From Actinomycetes bacterium (GTDB lineage: Bacteria; Actinomycetota; Actinomycetes; Propionibacteriales; Propionibacteriaceae): a stretch of DNA of 5,793 nt. The position numbers and the translations under genes were made by a program. The stretch spans positions 1 through 5,793 of the forward strand of contig JAEZGC010000148.1 of NCBI GenBank assembly GCA_023437345.1, written 5' to 3'. Shown in pieces: positions 1-5,653 of this stretch. The notes below the pieces were generated by a model. That model was given only the letters and a program-made list of their open reading frames with translations, made no database searches and had not been told where the DNA came from. Within the stretch, counting starts at the first letter, position 1; the number at the start of each line of letters is the position of its first letter.

Positions 1-1217
1 CCGTTGCGGGTCCGCAGGTCGGTGGCCGCGATGGCGGTGTCCAGCCGGTCCGGCAGGTGCGCCTGGTTGCGGTGGGCGGCAGCTTTCACCGCGTCCGCCC
101 AACCCCGCGGCAGGCCGGACGCCGCCGCGTCGGTGAGGCCGCGCAGGGCACCCTCGACGCGCGCCAGCTGCACCGGCGTGGCCTTCGGGAGCGCGGTGCG
201 TCCCACCTCCGCCGAGCGGCTCGGCAGCTCCAGTCGGAGCCGCTTCAGCGGGTCGGCGCGCAGGCTCCCGATCCAGCTCACGAACGGCCAGCCGGTGGCC
301 GCGCTGCCGCGCTTGCGCCACGCCTGGTAGACCCCGGACACCACGCTGGGTACCCCGGCCGCCTCGCCGAGGGCGGCGGTCAGCTCGGTGCGCGCCGCCT
401 TCCCCACCTCCCGCGGACGGCCCTCGCCCAGCTCCGCGGCCAGCCTGGTCGCTGCCACCTCGACATCGGTCTCCAGCCGACGGACGGTGGCCCGCTTGGC
501 GCTCACCGTCCGCGCCAGCATCTCGCGCAGCTCGGGCACCCCCGTCCCGCGCAGCGCCGAGGTGGCCATCACCGGGGTGGCCTTCAGGCCCTCGCGGTCG
601 AGCAGGGCGCGCAGGTCGCGGACGCACCGGTCCAGCTCGTCAGGCTCCAGCCGGTCGGCCTGGTTGAGCAGGACGATCATCAGCTCCGAGTACGGCGCGA
701 GCGGCTTGAGGTAATTGTCGTGCAGCGCGGCGTCGGCGTACTTCTGCGGGTCGACCACCCACGCCAGGCCGTCCACCCGCTCCACCAGACGGTCGACCGT
801 CAACCGGTGCGACACCTCTGTCGAGTCGTGGTCGGGCAGGTCGATCAGCACCAGCTTGGCCAGCGGGCTGTCCGGCTCGGCGGCGATCAAATGCCGCCGC
901 GGCACGTCCAGCCAGTCCAGCAGCTCGTGAGGCAGGGAGGTGCCCCACGCGACGCCCATTGCCCGTGAGGTGGTCGGACGCCGCACCGCGGTCTCGGCCA
1001 GCTCGGTCCCGGTCACCGCGTTGAACAGGCTCGACTTGCCCGACCCCGTGGCGCCGGCCAGGGCCACCACTGTGTGGTCGCCGAAGGTGACCCGCTCCCC
1101 GGCCCGCTGCACGACCTGCCGGGCCTGCTCGACGACCTCGCCGTCGGCTCGTCCGTCCGACGCCTCGACTGCCCGCCGCAGCGCCTCCACCCGGTCACCC
1201 AGGCTGCCCGCGTTCAC
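1..1217 (-). CDS. YfjP-like GTPase, dynamin/Era-type G domain (C-terminus beyond window)
   Basis: This is a P-loop GTPase of the kind often annotated 'YfjP family GTPase' in actinobacteria; 405 codons are visible and the frame is open to the window edge. Seen in the sequence: G1 GATGSGKSS (residues 55-63), G2 threonines in PTT (81-83), G3 D126-L-P-D129 followed by HDS, G4 NQAD (185-188) and G5 TSAL (219-222). It is therefore a complete, apparently competent G domain with guanine specificity. A helical, Arg-rich region follows (about 225-405). No membrane segment is visible, but the C-terminus is missing. The GTG start is chosen because a strong GGAGGAG lies 5 nt upstream and because it overlaps the preceding stop as GTGA, which implies translational coupling to the dynamin-like gene. 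From family knowledge, such pairs are thought to act at the membrane; the Streptomyces division proteins DynA/DynB are a possible analogue. That functional link is inference. GTPase class is confident; the cellular role is unknown. Confidence 0.88.
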   Translation of the reverse strand, partial: MNAGSLGDRVEALRRAVEASDGRADGEVVEQARQVVQRAGERVTFGDHTVVALAGATGSGKSSLFNAVTGTELAETAVRRPTTSRAMGVAWGTSLPHELLDWLDVPRRHLIAAEPDSPLAKLVLIDLPDHDSTEVSHRLTVDRLVERVDGLAWVVDPQKYADAALHDNYLKPLAPYSELMIVLLNQADRLEPDELDRCVRDLRALLDREGLKATPVMATSALRGTGVPELREMLARTVSAKRATVRRLETDVEVAATRLAAELGEGRPREVGKAARTELTAALGEAAGVPSVVSGVYQAWRKRGSAATGWPFVSWIGSLRADPLKRLRLELPSRSAEVGRTALPKATPVQLARVEGALRGLTDAAASGLPRGWADAVKAAAHRNQAHLPDRLDTAIAATDLRTRN

Positions 1218-3025
1218 CGCGTCTCCTCCGGATCGATGACCGTGCCCTCGACCACTTCGGCCACTCCGGCGGCCGGTTGCGGCGCCGGGCCGAGTTCGGG
1301 ACGCCGGGCCGCCTCGACCGCGGGCTGGGCGAGCCGCTGCCGCAGCGGCTCGATCTCGGCCAGCGCCTCCCGAATCGCCTCCGCCTGCTCAGGGCGGGCA
1401 TCGACGGCTGCCAGCGCGGTCTCGTAGCGGGCCAGCTCGGACGCCATCAGCGCCTGCACCCGATCGTCCAGCTGGGTCTTGGCCTGTTTGGCGAGCCGGC
1501 GGACGGCGTCCTCACCGAAGATCGCCTCCAGCACCCGCTGGGCCAGCACCGCCGTGCCGCCGGCGACCCCGAGTTCGGCGCCCAGCAGGCCGCCGGTCTG
1601 GGAGAACACCAGCACCATCAAGGCGACACCCACGCCGTTGACGCCGAGCGCCCAGAACCGGGCCTGCGACTTCTTCGACGCCCCGACCTGGCTCACCAGC
1701 TCCATGACGTCGGCCTGCCAGTCGCGCACCACCCGCTTCGCGGCCAGGTCGAAGTCCTTGCTGGCCCGGGTGAGCTCATCGCCCGACGCCTCGACGAGCT
1801 GCCGGCCGGCAGGGTGCGCCAGCCAGGCCGAGCCGGTCCGGGCGGCGGCTGCCTCGCCCTCCTCGCGGATCAGCACCTCCATGCCCGATTCGACGGCGGC
1901 GGTCACCTCCACGGCCTGCTTCGGCTCGCCGCGGATGGCCGCCATCATCCGGTCCCGCAGCCAGCCGATCTTCTGCTCGACGGCCCTGAAGAACTCGCCG
2001 GTGCCGACGAAGTCGTGCCAGCGTTCCAGCACCTCACCGCGCAGCAGGCTGCCGTCGGCGGTCTGCACCGACACCGTCCGGACCGCCTCGGCGTAGGACT
2101 GCTCCGCGTCCGTCCGCAGCGTGTGGAGGGCGGCGGCCTGGTCGGCGACGGCCTCGGCGACCTGCGGGGCTGCTCCGGCCAGCGAGCGGATCGCGCCGTC
2201 CAGGGTCTGCATCACGACGACCTGCCGGCTGGCGGCGTCGGCGGCCAGCTCGGCCAGCCAGCTGCGGATCGGCGCGACCGAGGCGTCGGGCAGCAACCCG
2301 TCGGCGTCCACCCGGGTCTCGGGGACGGCGAACAGCGGCGACTTGCCGAGCCCGCGCTGGCCCATCATCTGGCCCAGGTGGGTGGGCACCTCGGCGATCG
2401 CTGCCGGGGGCACCCGGTCGAGGACGACCGCGACCACTGCCTCCCGCTCGGCGGCGGCGCGCAGGTAGTCCCACGGCACGGCGTCGGCGTATCGGGCGGC
2501 GGAGGTGACGAACAGCCACAGGTCGGCCGCGGCGAGCAGCTGGGCGGCCAGGGCCCGGTTCTCGGCGACCACCGAGTCGATGTCGGGGGCGTCGAGGATC
2601 GCCAGCCCGCGCGGCAGCGACGGCTCGGGCACCACCTGCAGGGTCTTGGCGTCGGCCACCCGATCGGTGCTGCGGGCCAGGCCGGGCAGGATCCGGTCCG
2701 AGCCGAACCAGCGGGCGTCCTCGGGGTGGTGGACGAGCACCGGCGAGCGGGTGGTGGGACGGATCACCCCCGGTGCGCTGACCACCCGTCCGATCACCGA
2801 GTTGACCAGGGTCGACTTGCCGGCGCCGGTGGAGCCGCCCACCACGGCCAGCAGCGGCGCCTCAAGGCGGGAGAGCCGCGGCAGGATGTAGTCGTCCAGC
2901 TGGGCGACGGCATCGCGGGCGTGGGCGGCAGCGGCGTCCGAGCCGGGCAGGCGAACCGGCAGGCGGACCCCTGCCAGGGCGTCCCGCAGCCCGGTCAGGG
3001 CTCGCGCGAGCTCCTCAGCCGCCAT
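1214..3025 (-). CDS. Dynamin-like P-loop GTPase with C-terminal membrane hairpin
   Basis: A 603-residue protein of the type annotated 'dynamin family protein' or 'GTPase domain-containing protein' in actinobacteria. Seen: P-loop GGSTGAGKS (63-71), G2 threonines in RPTTRSP (89-95) and G3 D145-A-P-D148 followed by IDS. At the G4 position the sequence is VLDRV (201-205) instead of NKxD. A long Ala/Glu-rich helical middle follows (about 260-455), then two closely spaced hydrophobic stretches (about 457-475 and 478-498) that look like a membrane hairpin or paddle. The tail is charged and possibly coiled-coil (500-575). This layout resembles bacterial dynamin-like proteins that bind or remodel membranes. 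The gene sits between a PrsW-type protease gene (35-bp gap) and a YfjP-like GTPase gene (4-bp overlap). The ATG at 3025 is preferred over a GTG at 3082 because AGGAG precedes the ATG, whereas the GTG has no ribosome binding site and would overlap the upstream gene. Equivalence to Streptomyces DynA/DynB or mycobacterial IniA is possible but unproven. Confidence 0.88.
   Translation of the reverse strand: MAAEELARALTGLRDALAGVRLPVRLPGSDAAAAHARDAVAQLDDYILPRLSRLEAPLLAVVGGSTGAGKSTLVNSVIGRVVSAPGVIRPTTRSPVLVHHPEDARWFGSDRILPGLARSTDRVADAKTLQVVPEPSLPRGLAILDAPDIDSVVAENRALAAQLLAAADLWLFVTSAARYADAVPWDYLRAAAEREAVVAVVLDRVPPAAIAEVPTHLGQMMGQRGLGKSPLFAVPETRVDADGLLPDASVAPIRSWLAELAADAASRQVVVMQTLDGAIRSLAGAAPQVAEAVADQAAALHTLRTDAEQSYAEAVRTVSVQTADGSLLRGEVLERWHDFVGTGEFFRAVEQKIGWLRDRMMAAIRGEPKQAVEVTAAVESGMEVLIREEGEAAAARTGSAWLAHPAGRQLVEASGDELTRASKDFDLAAKRVVRDWQADVMELVSQVGASKKSQARFWALGVNGVGVALMVLVFSQTGGLLGAELGVAGGTAVLAQRVLEAIFGEDAVRRLAKQAKTQLDDRVQALMASELARYETALAAVDARPEQAEAIREALAEIEPLRQRLAQPAVEAARRPELGPAPQPAAGVAEVVEGTVIDPEETR
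1223..1229 (-). promoter_or_regulatory. Shine-Dalgarno for the YfjP-like GTPase gene
   Basis: On the minus strand GGAGGAG is followed by a 5-nt spacer (ACGCG) and the GTG start at 1217. It lies inside the 3' end of the preceding gene. It fixes the start and, with the GTGA stop/start overlap at 1214-1217, points to coupled translation of the two GTPases. Confidence 0.8.
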
Positions 3026-3029
3026 CTCG

Positions 3030-3034
3030 CTCCT
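3030..3034 (-). promoter_or_regulatory. Ribosome binding site deciding the dynamin-like gene start
   Basis: AGGAG on the minus strand with a short 4-nt spacer (CGAG) before the ATG at 3025. It supports this start over the in-frame GTG 57 bp upstream, which lacks any purine-rich site. Confidence 0.6.
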
Positions 3035-3060
3035 GCCTGGTCCCCCCGGACGAACCTGGG

Positions 3061-4470
3061 TCAGCTCCCCGGCGGGCCCCACTTCGGGTCAACCGCGGAG
3101 TACCCGTGTGAGCCTACTGGCGAACCTGTCTGGGCCGGCCACGAACCGCCCAGACCCGCCGGTCCCGGGTAGTTGGGCGGCGGGAAGTCGAGCGGACGGC
3201 GCCGCAGCCGCGGCAGGTTGAGCTTCAGCCCGCGCGGATCGTCGATGGCGAGAACGCGCAGCTCCCGCGAGTGCACCAGCAGCTCCCTGGCCCGGTCCCC
3301 GCCGGTCTCGTCGACGATGCCGCGGACCTCGGCGTCACGCAGGTAGGCGAGCTCGGTGAGGGTGCGTTGCAGGTTGCGGGTGGCGACCAGGCAGCGCCAG
3401 CCGCGGGTGAGGGCGACGAGCAGGGCGCGCCAGCGGGTGCGCAGCCGTCCGAACAGGGCGGGATCCTCAGGCTTGAGCCACCCCATCACGACGTAGTCGG
3501 CCAGCCGCAGCCGGACCAGTCTGCCCTGGGCCAGCACCTGGCGGACCGTCCAGATCACCGCCGACAGCACCAGCGGGATGGCGACCGCCCAGTACATGAA
3601 CAGCTGGGACGTGCCCTGGCTGAGACTGGCCTGGGAGTTGAAGACCATGTGCAGCAGCGCCGCGACGCCGTAGCCGGCCAGCGGGGCGAGGACGCGGACC
3701 ACCTTGCTGCGGGTGCGCAGCGCGACGGCCACCCCGATGCCGGTGGCGATGGTGAACAGCGGGTGGCCGAAGGCCGTCCAGAACCCGCGCAGCCAGACCA
3801 GCTCGACCACAGCCTGCTCGGCGTCGCCGACCTCGATGGTCTGGGAGGAGTACACGATCGCACGGGCGTAGTAGATGATGTTCTCGGTGAACGCGAAGCC
3901 GGCCGCGCTGAGGCCGCCCATCACCACCAGCGACACTTTGGAGACCAGCTCGTAGCGGACCAGCATCGCCAGCCCGAACAGGACGGTGGCCTTGGCTGCC
4001 TCCTCGACGAACGGGGCGACGAAGATGGCGGCCCGGGCGCTGGTGGCGGGGTCGAAGTTGCCGGTCACCTGCATCTGCATCGCCGCCCACGTGTTGACGT
4101 GGTACGACAGGTAGGTGGCCACTGCAGCGCCCCAGCCGAGCGACAGGAACCAGACCGTCCAGCGTTGCGGACGCCACCGGTCGGCGGCCAGGAAGACGAC
4201 GATCCAGAACAGCAGCGTCGAGGTCGCGTACCAGGTGGCCTGTCGGATGGCGGCCGGGTTGACCCCCGGGACGGTGCCGTCCACGGCAGGCTGGTCGGCG
4301 GTCAGCTCGAACCACAGGGCGGCGAGACAGGCGGCGAAGATGACTGTCAGGCCGGCCGTCAGCCAGGCCCACCACGAGGTGAGCACGCGCTGCGGCAGCG
4401 GCCGGTCGTCCACCACATCGAGCGGCAGGTTGTTGAGCCTGCGGGCCCTCAGCTGGGCGGGGGACGTCAT
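3061..4470 (-). CDS. PrsW family intramembrane metalloprotease
   Basis: A 469-residue polytopic membrane protein of the PrsW family (related to Abi/CAAX-type proteases), which cleaves membrane-bound substrates. In Bacillus subtilis PrsW starts degradation of an anti-sigma factor; the substrate here is unknown. All three family motifs are visible: EEAAK (156-160, E-E-x-x-K), F192-A-F-T-E196-N and H274-M-V-F-N278 (H-x-x-x-N). H236 in a GHPLFT segment is a further candidate active-site residue. About eight hydrophobic segments can be seen (near 36-55, 82-97, 106-125, 147-170, 178-200, 235-252, 257-276, 288-308). A basic cytosolic region (310-425) and a Pro/Gly-rich tail (428-469) follow. The ATG at 4470 is chosen because homology-like sequence begins there. 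The frame stays open 72 codons further upstream, but only through G-rich and repeat DNA. No Shine-Dalgarno is present, and a TANNNT box 7 nt upstream suggests a leaderless transcript. It is the first gene of a likely operon with two GTPases. Confidence 0.92.
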   Translation of the reverse strand: MTSPAQLRARRLNNLPLDVVDDRPLPQRVLTSWWAWLTAGLTVIFAACLAALWFELTADQPAVDGTVPGVNPAAIRQATWYATSTLLFWIVVFLAADRWRPQRWTVWFLSLGWGAAVATYLSYHVNTWAAMQMQVTGNFDPATSARAAIFVAPFVEEAAKATVLFGLAMLVRYELVSKVSLVVMGGLSAAGFAFTENIIYYARAIVYSSQTIEVGDAEQAVVELVWLRGFWTAFGHPLFTIATGIGVAVALRTRSKVVRVLAPLAGYGVAALLHMVFNSQASLSQGTSQLFMYWAVAIPLVLSAVIWTVRQVLAQGRLVRLRLADYVVMGWLKPEDPALFGRLRTRWRALLVALTRGWRCLVATRNLQRTLTELAYLRDAEVRGIVDETGGDRARELLVHSRELRVLAIDDPRGLKLNLPRLRRRPLDFPPPNYPGPAGLGGSWPAQTGSPVGSHGYSAVDPKWGPPGS

Positions 4471-4477
4471 GGGGGAA

Positions 4478-4483
4478 AGAGTA
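4478..4483 (-). promoter_or_regulatory. Putative -10 box and leaderless start for the PrsW gene
   Basis: The minus strand reads TACTCT (matching TANNNT), then 7 nt (TTCCCCC), then the ATG at 4470. In actinobacteria, a TANNNT box about 7 nt before the start codon with no Shine-Dalgarno is the usual sign of transcription beginning at the start codon. No good -35 hexamer is visible at 17-18 nt; the weak candidate GGCGGA (4501-4506) lies in G-rich sequence. Inferred, not measured. Confidence 0.5.
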
Positions 4484-4504
4484 CAAGCGGTCTCCAGCCG
4501 TCCG

Positions 4505-4538
4505 CCCCCGCCCGCCGCGCCCTGGCCCGGCCCGTCCC
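4505..4538 (-). other. G-rich tract, possible G-quadruplex upstream of the PrsW promoter
   Basis: The plus strand has six runs of at least three C (4505-4509, 4511-4513, 4520-4522, 4526-4528, 4531-4533, 4536-4538). Read on the minus strand these are six G-tracts separated by 1-6 nt, which satisfies the simple G3+N1-7 rule. The tract overlaps the expected -35 zone of the protease promoter. Such runs arise by chance in high-GC DNA, so a function is speculative. Confidence 0.35.
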
Positions 4539-4566
4539 GCTGGCGCACCGTCCTGCCCCGGCCCGC

Positions 4567-4614
4567 TTGCTGGTGAGTGTCCGTCCCGTACTCGAGGGCG
4601 ACACTCACCAGTAG
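4567..4614. repeat. Palindromic repeat, copy 1
   Basis: Perfect 12-bp arms CTGGTGAGTGTC (4570-4581) and GACACTCACCAG (4600-4611) around an 18-nt centre with loop variant GTACTC. The outer pairs 4569/4612 and 4567/4614 are G-T. The inner stem is weak (CGTCCC against GAGGGC). Confidence 0.9.
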
Positions 4615-4648
4615 CGGGATTGGGGATGGCGGCCCTCGTCCGGACCGC

Positions 4649-4696
4649 TTACTGGTGAGTGTCCCTCCCATAGTCGAGGGAGACACTCACCAGTAG
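4649..4696. repeat. Palindromic repeat, copy 2
   Basis: Arms TACTGGTGAGTGTC (4650-4663) and its exact complement (4682-4695), 14 bp. The inner stem CCCTC (4663-4667) with GAGGG (4676-4680) leaves a 2-nt AG bulge (4681-4682) on the 3' side and an 8-nt loop containing ATAGTC. Confidence 0.9.
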
Positions 4697-4731
4697 CCGG
4701 GATATTCGATGGCGGCCCTCGCCCAGGCCCC

Positions 4732-4779
4732 TTACTGGTGAGTGTCCCTCCCGTACTCGAGAGAGACGCTCACCAATAG
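4732..4779. repeat. Palindromic repeat, copy 3 (most diverged right arm)
   Basis: The left arm is consensus (CTGGTGAGTGTC, 4735-4746). The right arm reads GACGCTCACCAA (4765-4776), with a G at 4768 facing T4743 and a C-A mismatch at 4735/4776. The loop variant is GTACTC, and the inner GAGAG replaces GAGGG. Confidence 0.85.
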
Positions 4780-4831
4780 GCCGGACGGAGAGCTCGCTCC
4801 AAGGCTTTGGTGACCCCAGCCCTGGATCGCA

Positions 4832-4879
4832 GTACTGGTGAGTGTCCCCCCCGTAGTCGAGGGAGACACTCGCCAGTAG
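4832..4879. repeat. Palindromic repeat, copy 4
   Basis: Left arm CTGGTGAGTGTC (4835-4846) and right arm GACACTCGCCAG (4865-4876), with G4872 facing T4839. The loop is GTAGTC and the inner left strand is CCCCCCC instead of CCCTCCC. The outermost pair 4832/4879 is G-G. Confidence 0.85.
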
Positions 4880-4936
4880 GCCGGACGGGGCGCGGTCGCT
4901 GCCCGACTCCCCCGTCCACCCACCGCCCAGGCCCCC

Positions 4937-4984
4937 TTACTGGTGAGTGTCCCTCCCGTAGTCGGGAGGGCCACTCACCAGTAA
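4937..4984. repeat. Palindromic repeat, copy 5 (most perfect hairpin)
   Basis: Arms TTACTGGTGAGTG (4937-4949) and CACTCACCAGTAA (4972-4984) pair over 13 bp. After one T/C mismatch (4950/4971), CCCTCCC (4951-4957) pairs with GGGAGGG (4964-4970) around a 6-nt loop GTAGTC. Unlike copies 2-4 there is no AG bulge, so the whole 48 bp is one almost uninterrupted stem. Confidence 0.92.
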
Positions 4985-5005
4985 CCGGAAGGTTGCGAGA
5001 GCCGC

Positions 5006-5034
5006 TTGCGCCCAATCAAACTGAACCGTACAGT
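5006..5034 (+). promoter_or_regulatory. Putative promoter of the TetR gene (leaderless type)
   Basis: TTGCGC (5006-5011) and TACAGT (5029-5034, matching TANNNT) are separated by 17 bp. Seven nt (TTGATTC) then lead to the GTG start at 5042, with no Shine-Dalgarno. The geometry is that of a leaderless actinobacterial promoter. The -10 box lies inside the operator dyad at 5014-5040. Confidence 0.6.
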
Positions 5035-5040
5035 TTGATT
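5014..5040. promoter_or_regulatory. TetR-type operator: 27-bp near-perfect dyad
   Basis: AATCAAACTG (5014-5023) and CAGTTTGATT (5031-5040) are exact inverted complements. The 7-nt centre AACCGTA also has dyad symmetry around C5027, with AC pairing with GT, so 12 of 13 base pairs match. Only 5024/5030 fails. The size, the position over the -10 box and the distance of 2 bp to the start codon of a TetR gene fit an autoregulatory operator. It is AT-rich against its surroundings, as expected for a selected site. Confidence 0.8.
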
Positions 5041-5041
5041 C

Positions 5042-5653
5042 GTGGACGCGGGGACGCGACGGGCGACAGCCAAGCGGCAGCAGATTGTGGACGCGGCCCG
5101 CCTGCTCTTCCTCCGCGACGGCTTCGCCGCCAGCTCGATGGATGCAGTGGTGGCCGAGGCGAGCGTGTCCAAACAGACCCTCTACCGCTACTTCCCGTCC
5201 AAGACCCACCTGCTCACCGCGGTGCTCACCAGCGAACTCGAGCTCGCCGGCATGTTCGCTCCCCCGCCGCCACCTCGCTCGCCGGCCGAACTGCGCGCCC
5301 AGCTGACGGGAATCGCCCGCAGCGTCACCGACGAGATGCTCAGCCCCGACCGGGTGGCGCTGATCCGCCTGATCTTCGGCGAGGCGTTTCGCATCCCCGA
5401 ACTGCGCGAGAAGATCCGCGCCGCCCTGCCCGACCAGTTCATCGGACTGATCCGGCACGTGCTCGAGGGCGCCAGCGACGCCGGCCTGATCCACATCGAG
5501 CGACCCGACCTGATCGCACGTCTGTTCGTCGGGTCGATCTTCAGCTTCATCGCCCTGGACGGCTTCCTGCGCGTCGACCCGCTGCCGCCGCCGGCCACCG
5601 CCGACCTCGAGCACATTGTCGACGCGTTCCTGCGCGCGGTGGAACCGCGATGA
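5042..5653 (+). CDS. TetR/AcrR family transcriptional regulator
   Basis: A 203-residue repressor of normal TetR length. The N-terminal DNA-binding domain spans about 10-57: helix 1 at KRQQIVDAARLLFLRDGF, then SSMDAVVAEASVS, and the recognition-helix region SKQTLYRYFPSK (43-54) with the usual Y-R-Y-F-P-S-K signature. The C-terminal ligand/dimer domain (about 80-203), with RLIFGEAFRIPELREKI near 109-125, resembles the AefR-like class of C-terminal domains; this is from memory. The GTG start is favoured because it follows a leaderless-type promoter by the correct distance and no other in-frame start occurs before Met33. Its stop overlaps the next start as ATGA, so it is probably co-transcribed with an export-type lipoprotein gene. 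It would repress itself through the dyad at 5014-5040 and respond to a small molecule, whose identity cannot be read from the sequence. Confidence 0.93.
   Translation: MDAGTRRATAKRQQIVDAARLLFLRDGFAASSMDAVVAEASVSKQTLYRYFPSKTHLLTAVLTSELELAGMFAPPPPPRSPAELRAQLTGIARSVTDEMLSPDRVALIRLIFGEAFRIPELREKIRAALPDQFIGLIRHVLEGASDAGLIHIERPDLIARLFVGSIFSFIALDGFLRVDPLPPPATADLEHIVDAFLRAVEPR

Larger units (their letters stand above)
4567..4984. repeat. Array of five 48-bp palindromic repeats
   Basis: Five copies of an inverted repeat lie in the intergenic space between divergent genes, with centres near 4590, 4672, 4755, 4855 and 4960. Each copy has a left arm TTACTGGTGAGTGTC, an inner CCCTCCC, a loop GTA(C/G)TC and a right half ending GACACTCACCAGTAG. 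The four centre-to-centre intervals are about 82, 83, 100 and 105 bp. Inter-repeat DNA is partly shared, so larger units were duplicated: GATGGCGGCCCTCG follows copies 1 and 2, GGCCGGACGG follows copies 3 and 4, and CGCCCAGGCCCC precedes copies 3 and 5. No coding sequence fits here. The array stops short of both promoters (22 bp from the TetR -35 candidate, about 60 bp from the -35 zone of the protease gene). I do not recognise the family. REP/BIME-like element, structured RNA or protein-binding array are all possible. Confidence 0.9.

Noticed and set aside
3026..3082. GTG start at 3082 for the dynamin-like GTPase
   Set aside because: It has no ribosome site and overlaps the protease stop by 22 bp, whereas the ATG at 3025 has AGGAG in front.
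1277..3172. Long plus-strand open frame antisense to the dynamin-like gene (and similar ones at 57-968 and 3271-4614)
   Set aside because: The products are rich in Gly, Arg, His, Gln and Pro with no domain. Such frames are expected opposite G/C-third-position genes in high-GC DNA.
4471..4686. N-terminal extension of the PrsW protein by 72 codons
   Set aside because: The extension runs through repeat and G-rich DNA and gives low-complexity sequence. It would place the likely promoter inside the gene.
4567..4984. CRISPR array
   Set aside because: The repeat is a 48-bp near-full palindrome with several diverged copies. The spacers differ in length (about 35-57 bp) and resemble one another, unlike acquired spacers. 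No cas gene is in the window.
4567..4984. Rho-independent terminators
   Set aside because: No hairpin is followed by a T-run on either strand, and the array lies upstream of two divergent starts, where no transcript needs to end.
4567..4984. Integron attC-like recombination sites
   Set aside because: Imperfect palindromes with unpaired bases invite the idea, but there is no GTTRRRY core, no cassette genes between copies and no integrase in view.
4732..5015. Small minus-strand reading frames of about 80 codons across the repeats
   Set aside because: They are translations of the palindromes in two frames, showing the same short phrases once per repeat. They have no ribosome site or recognisable domain.
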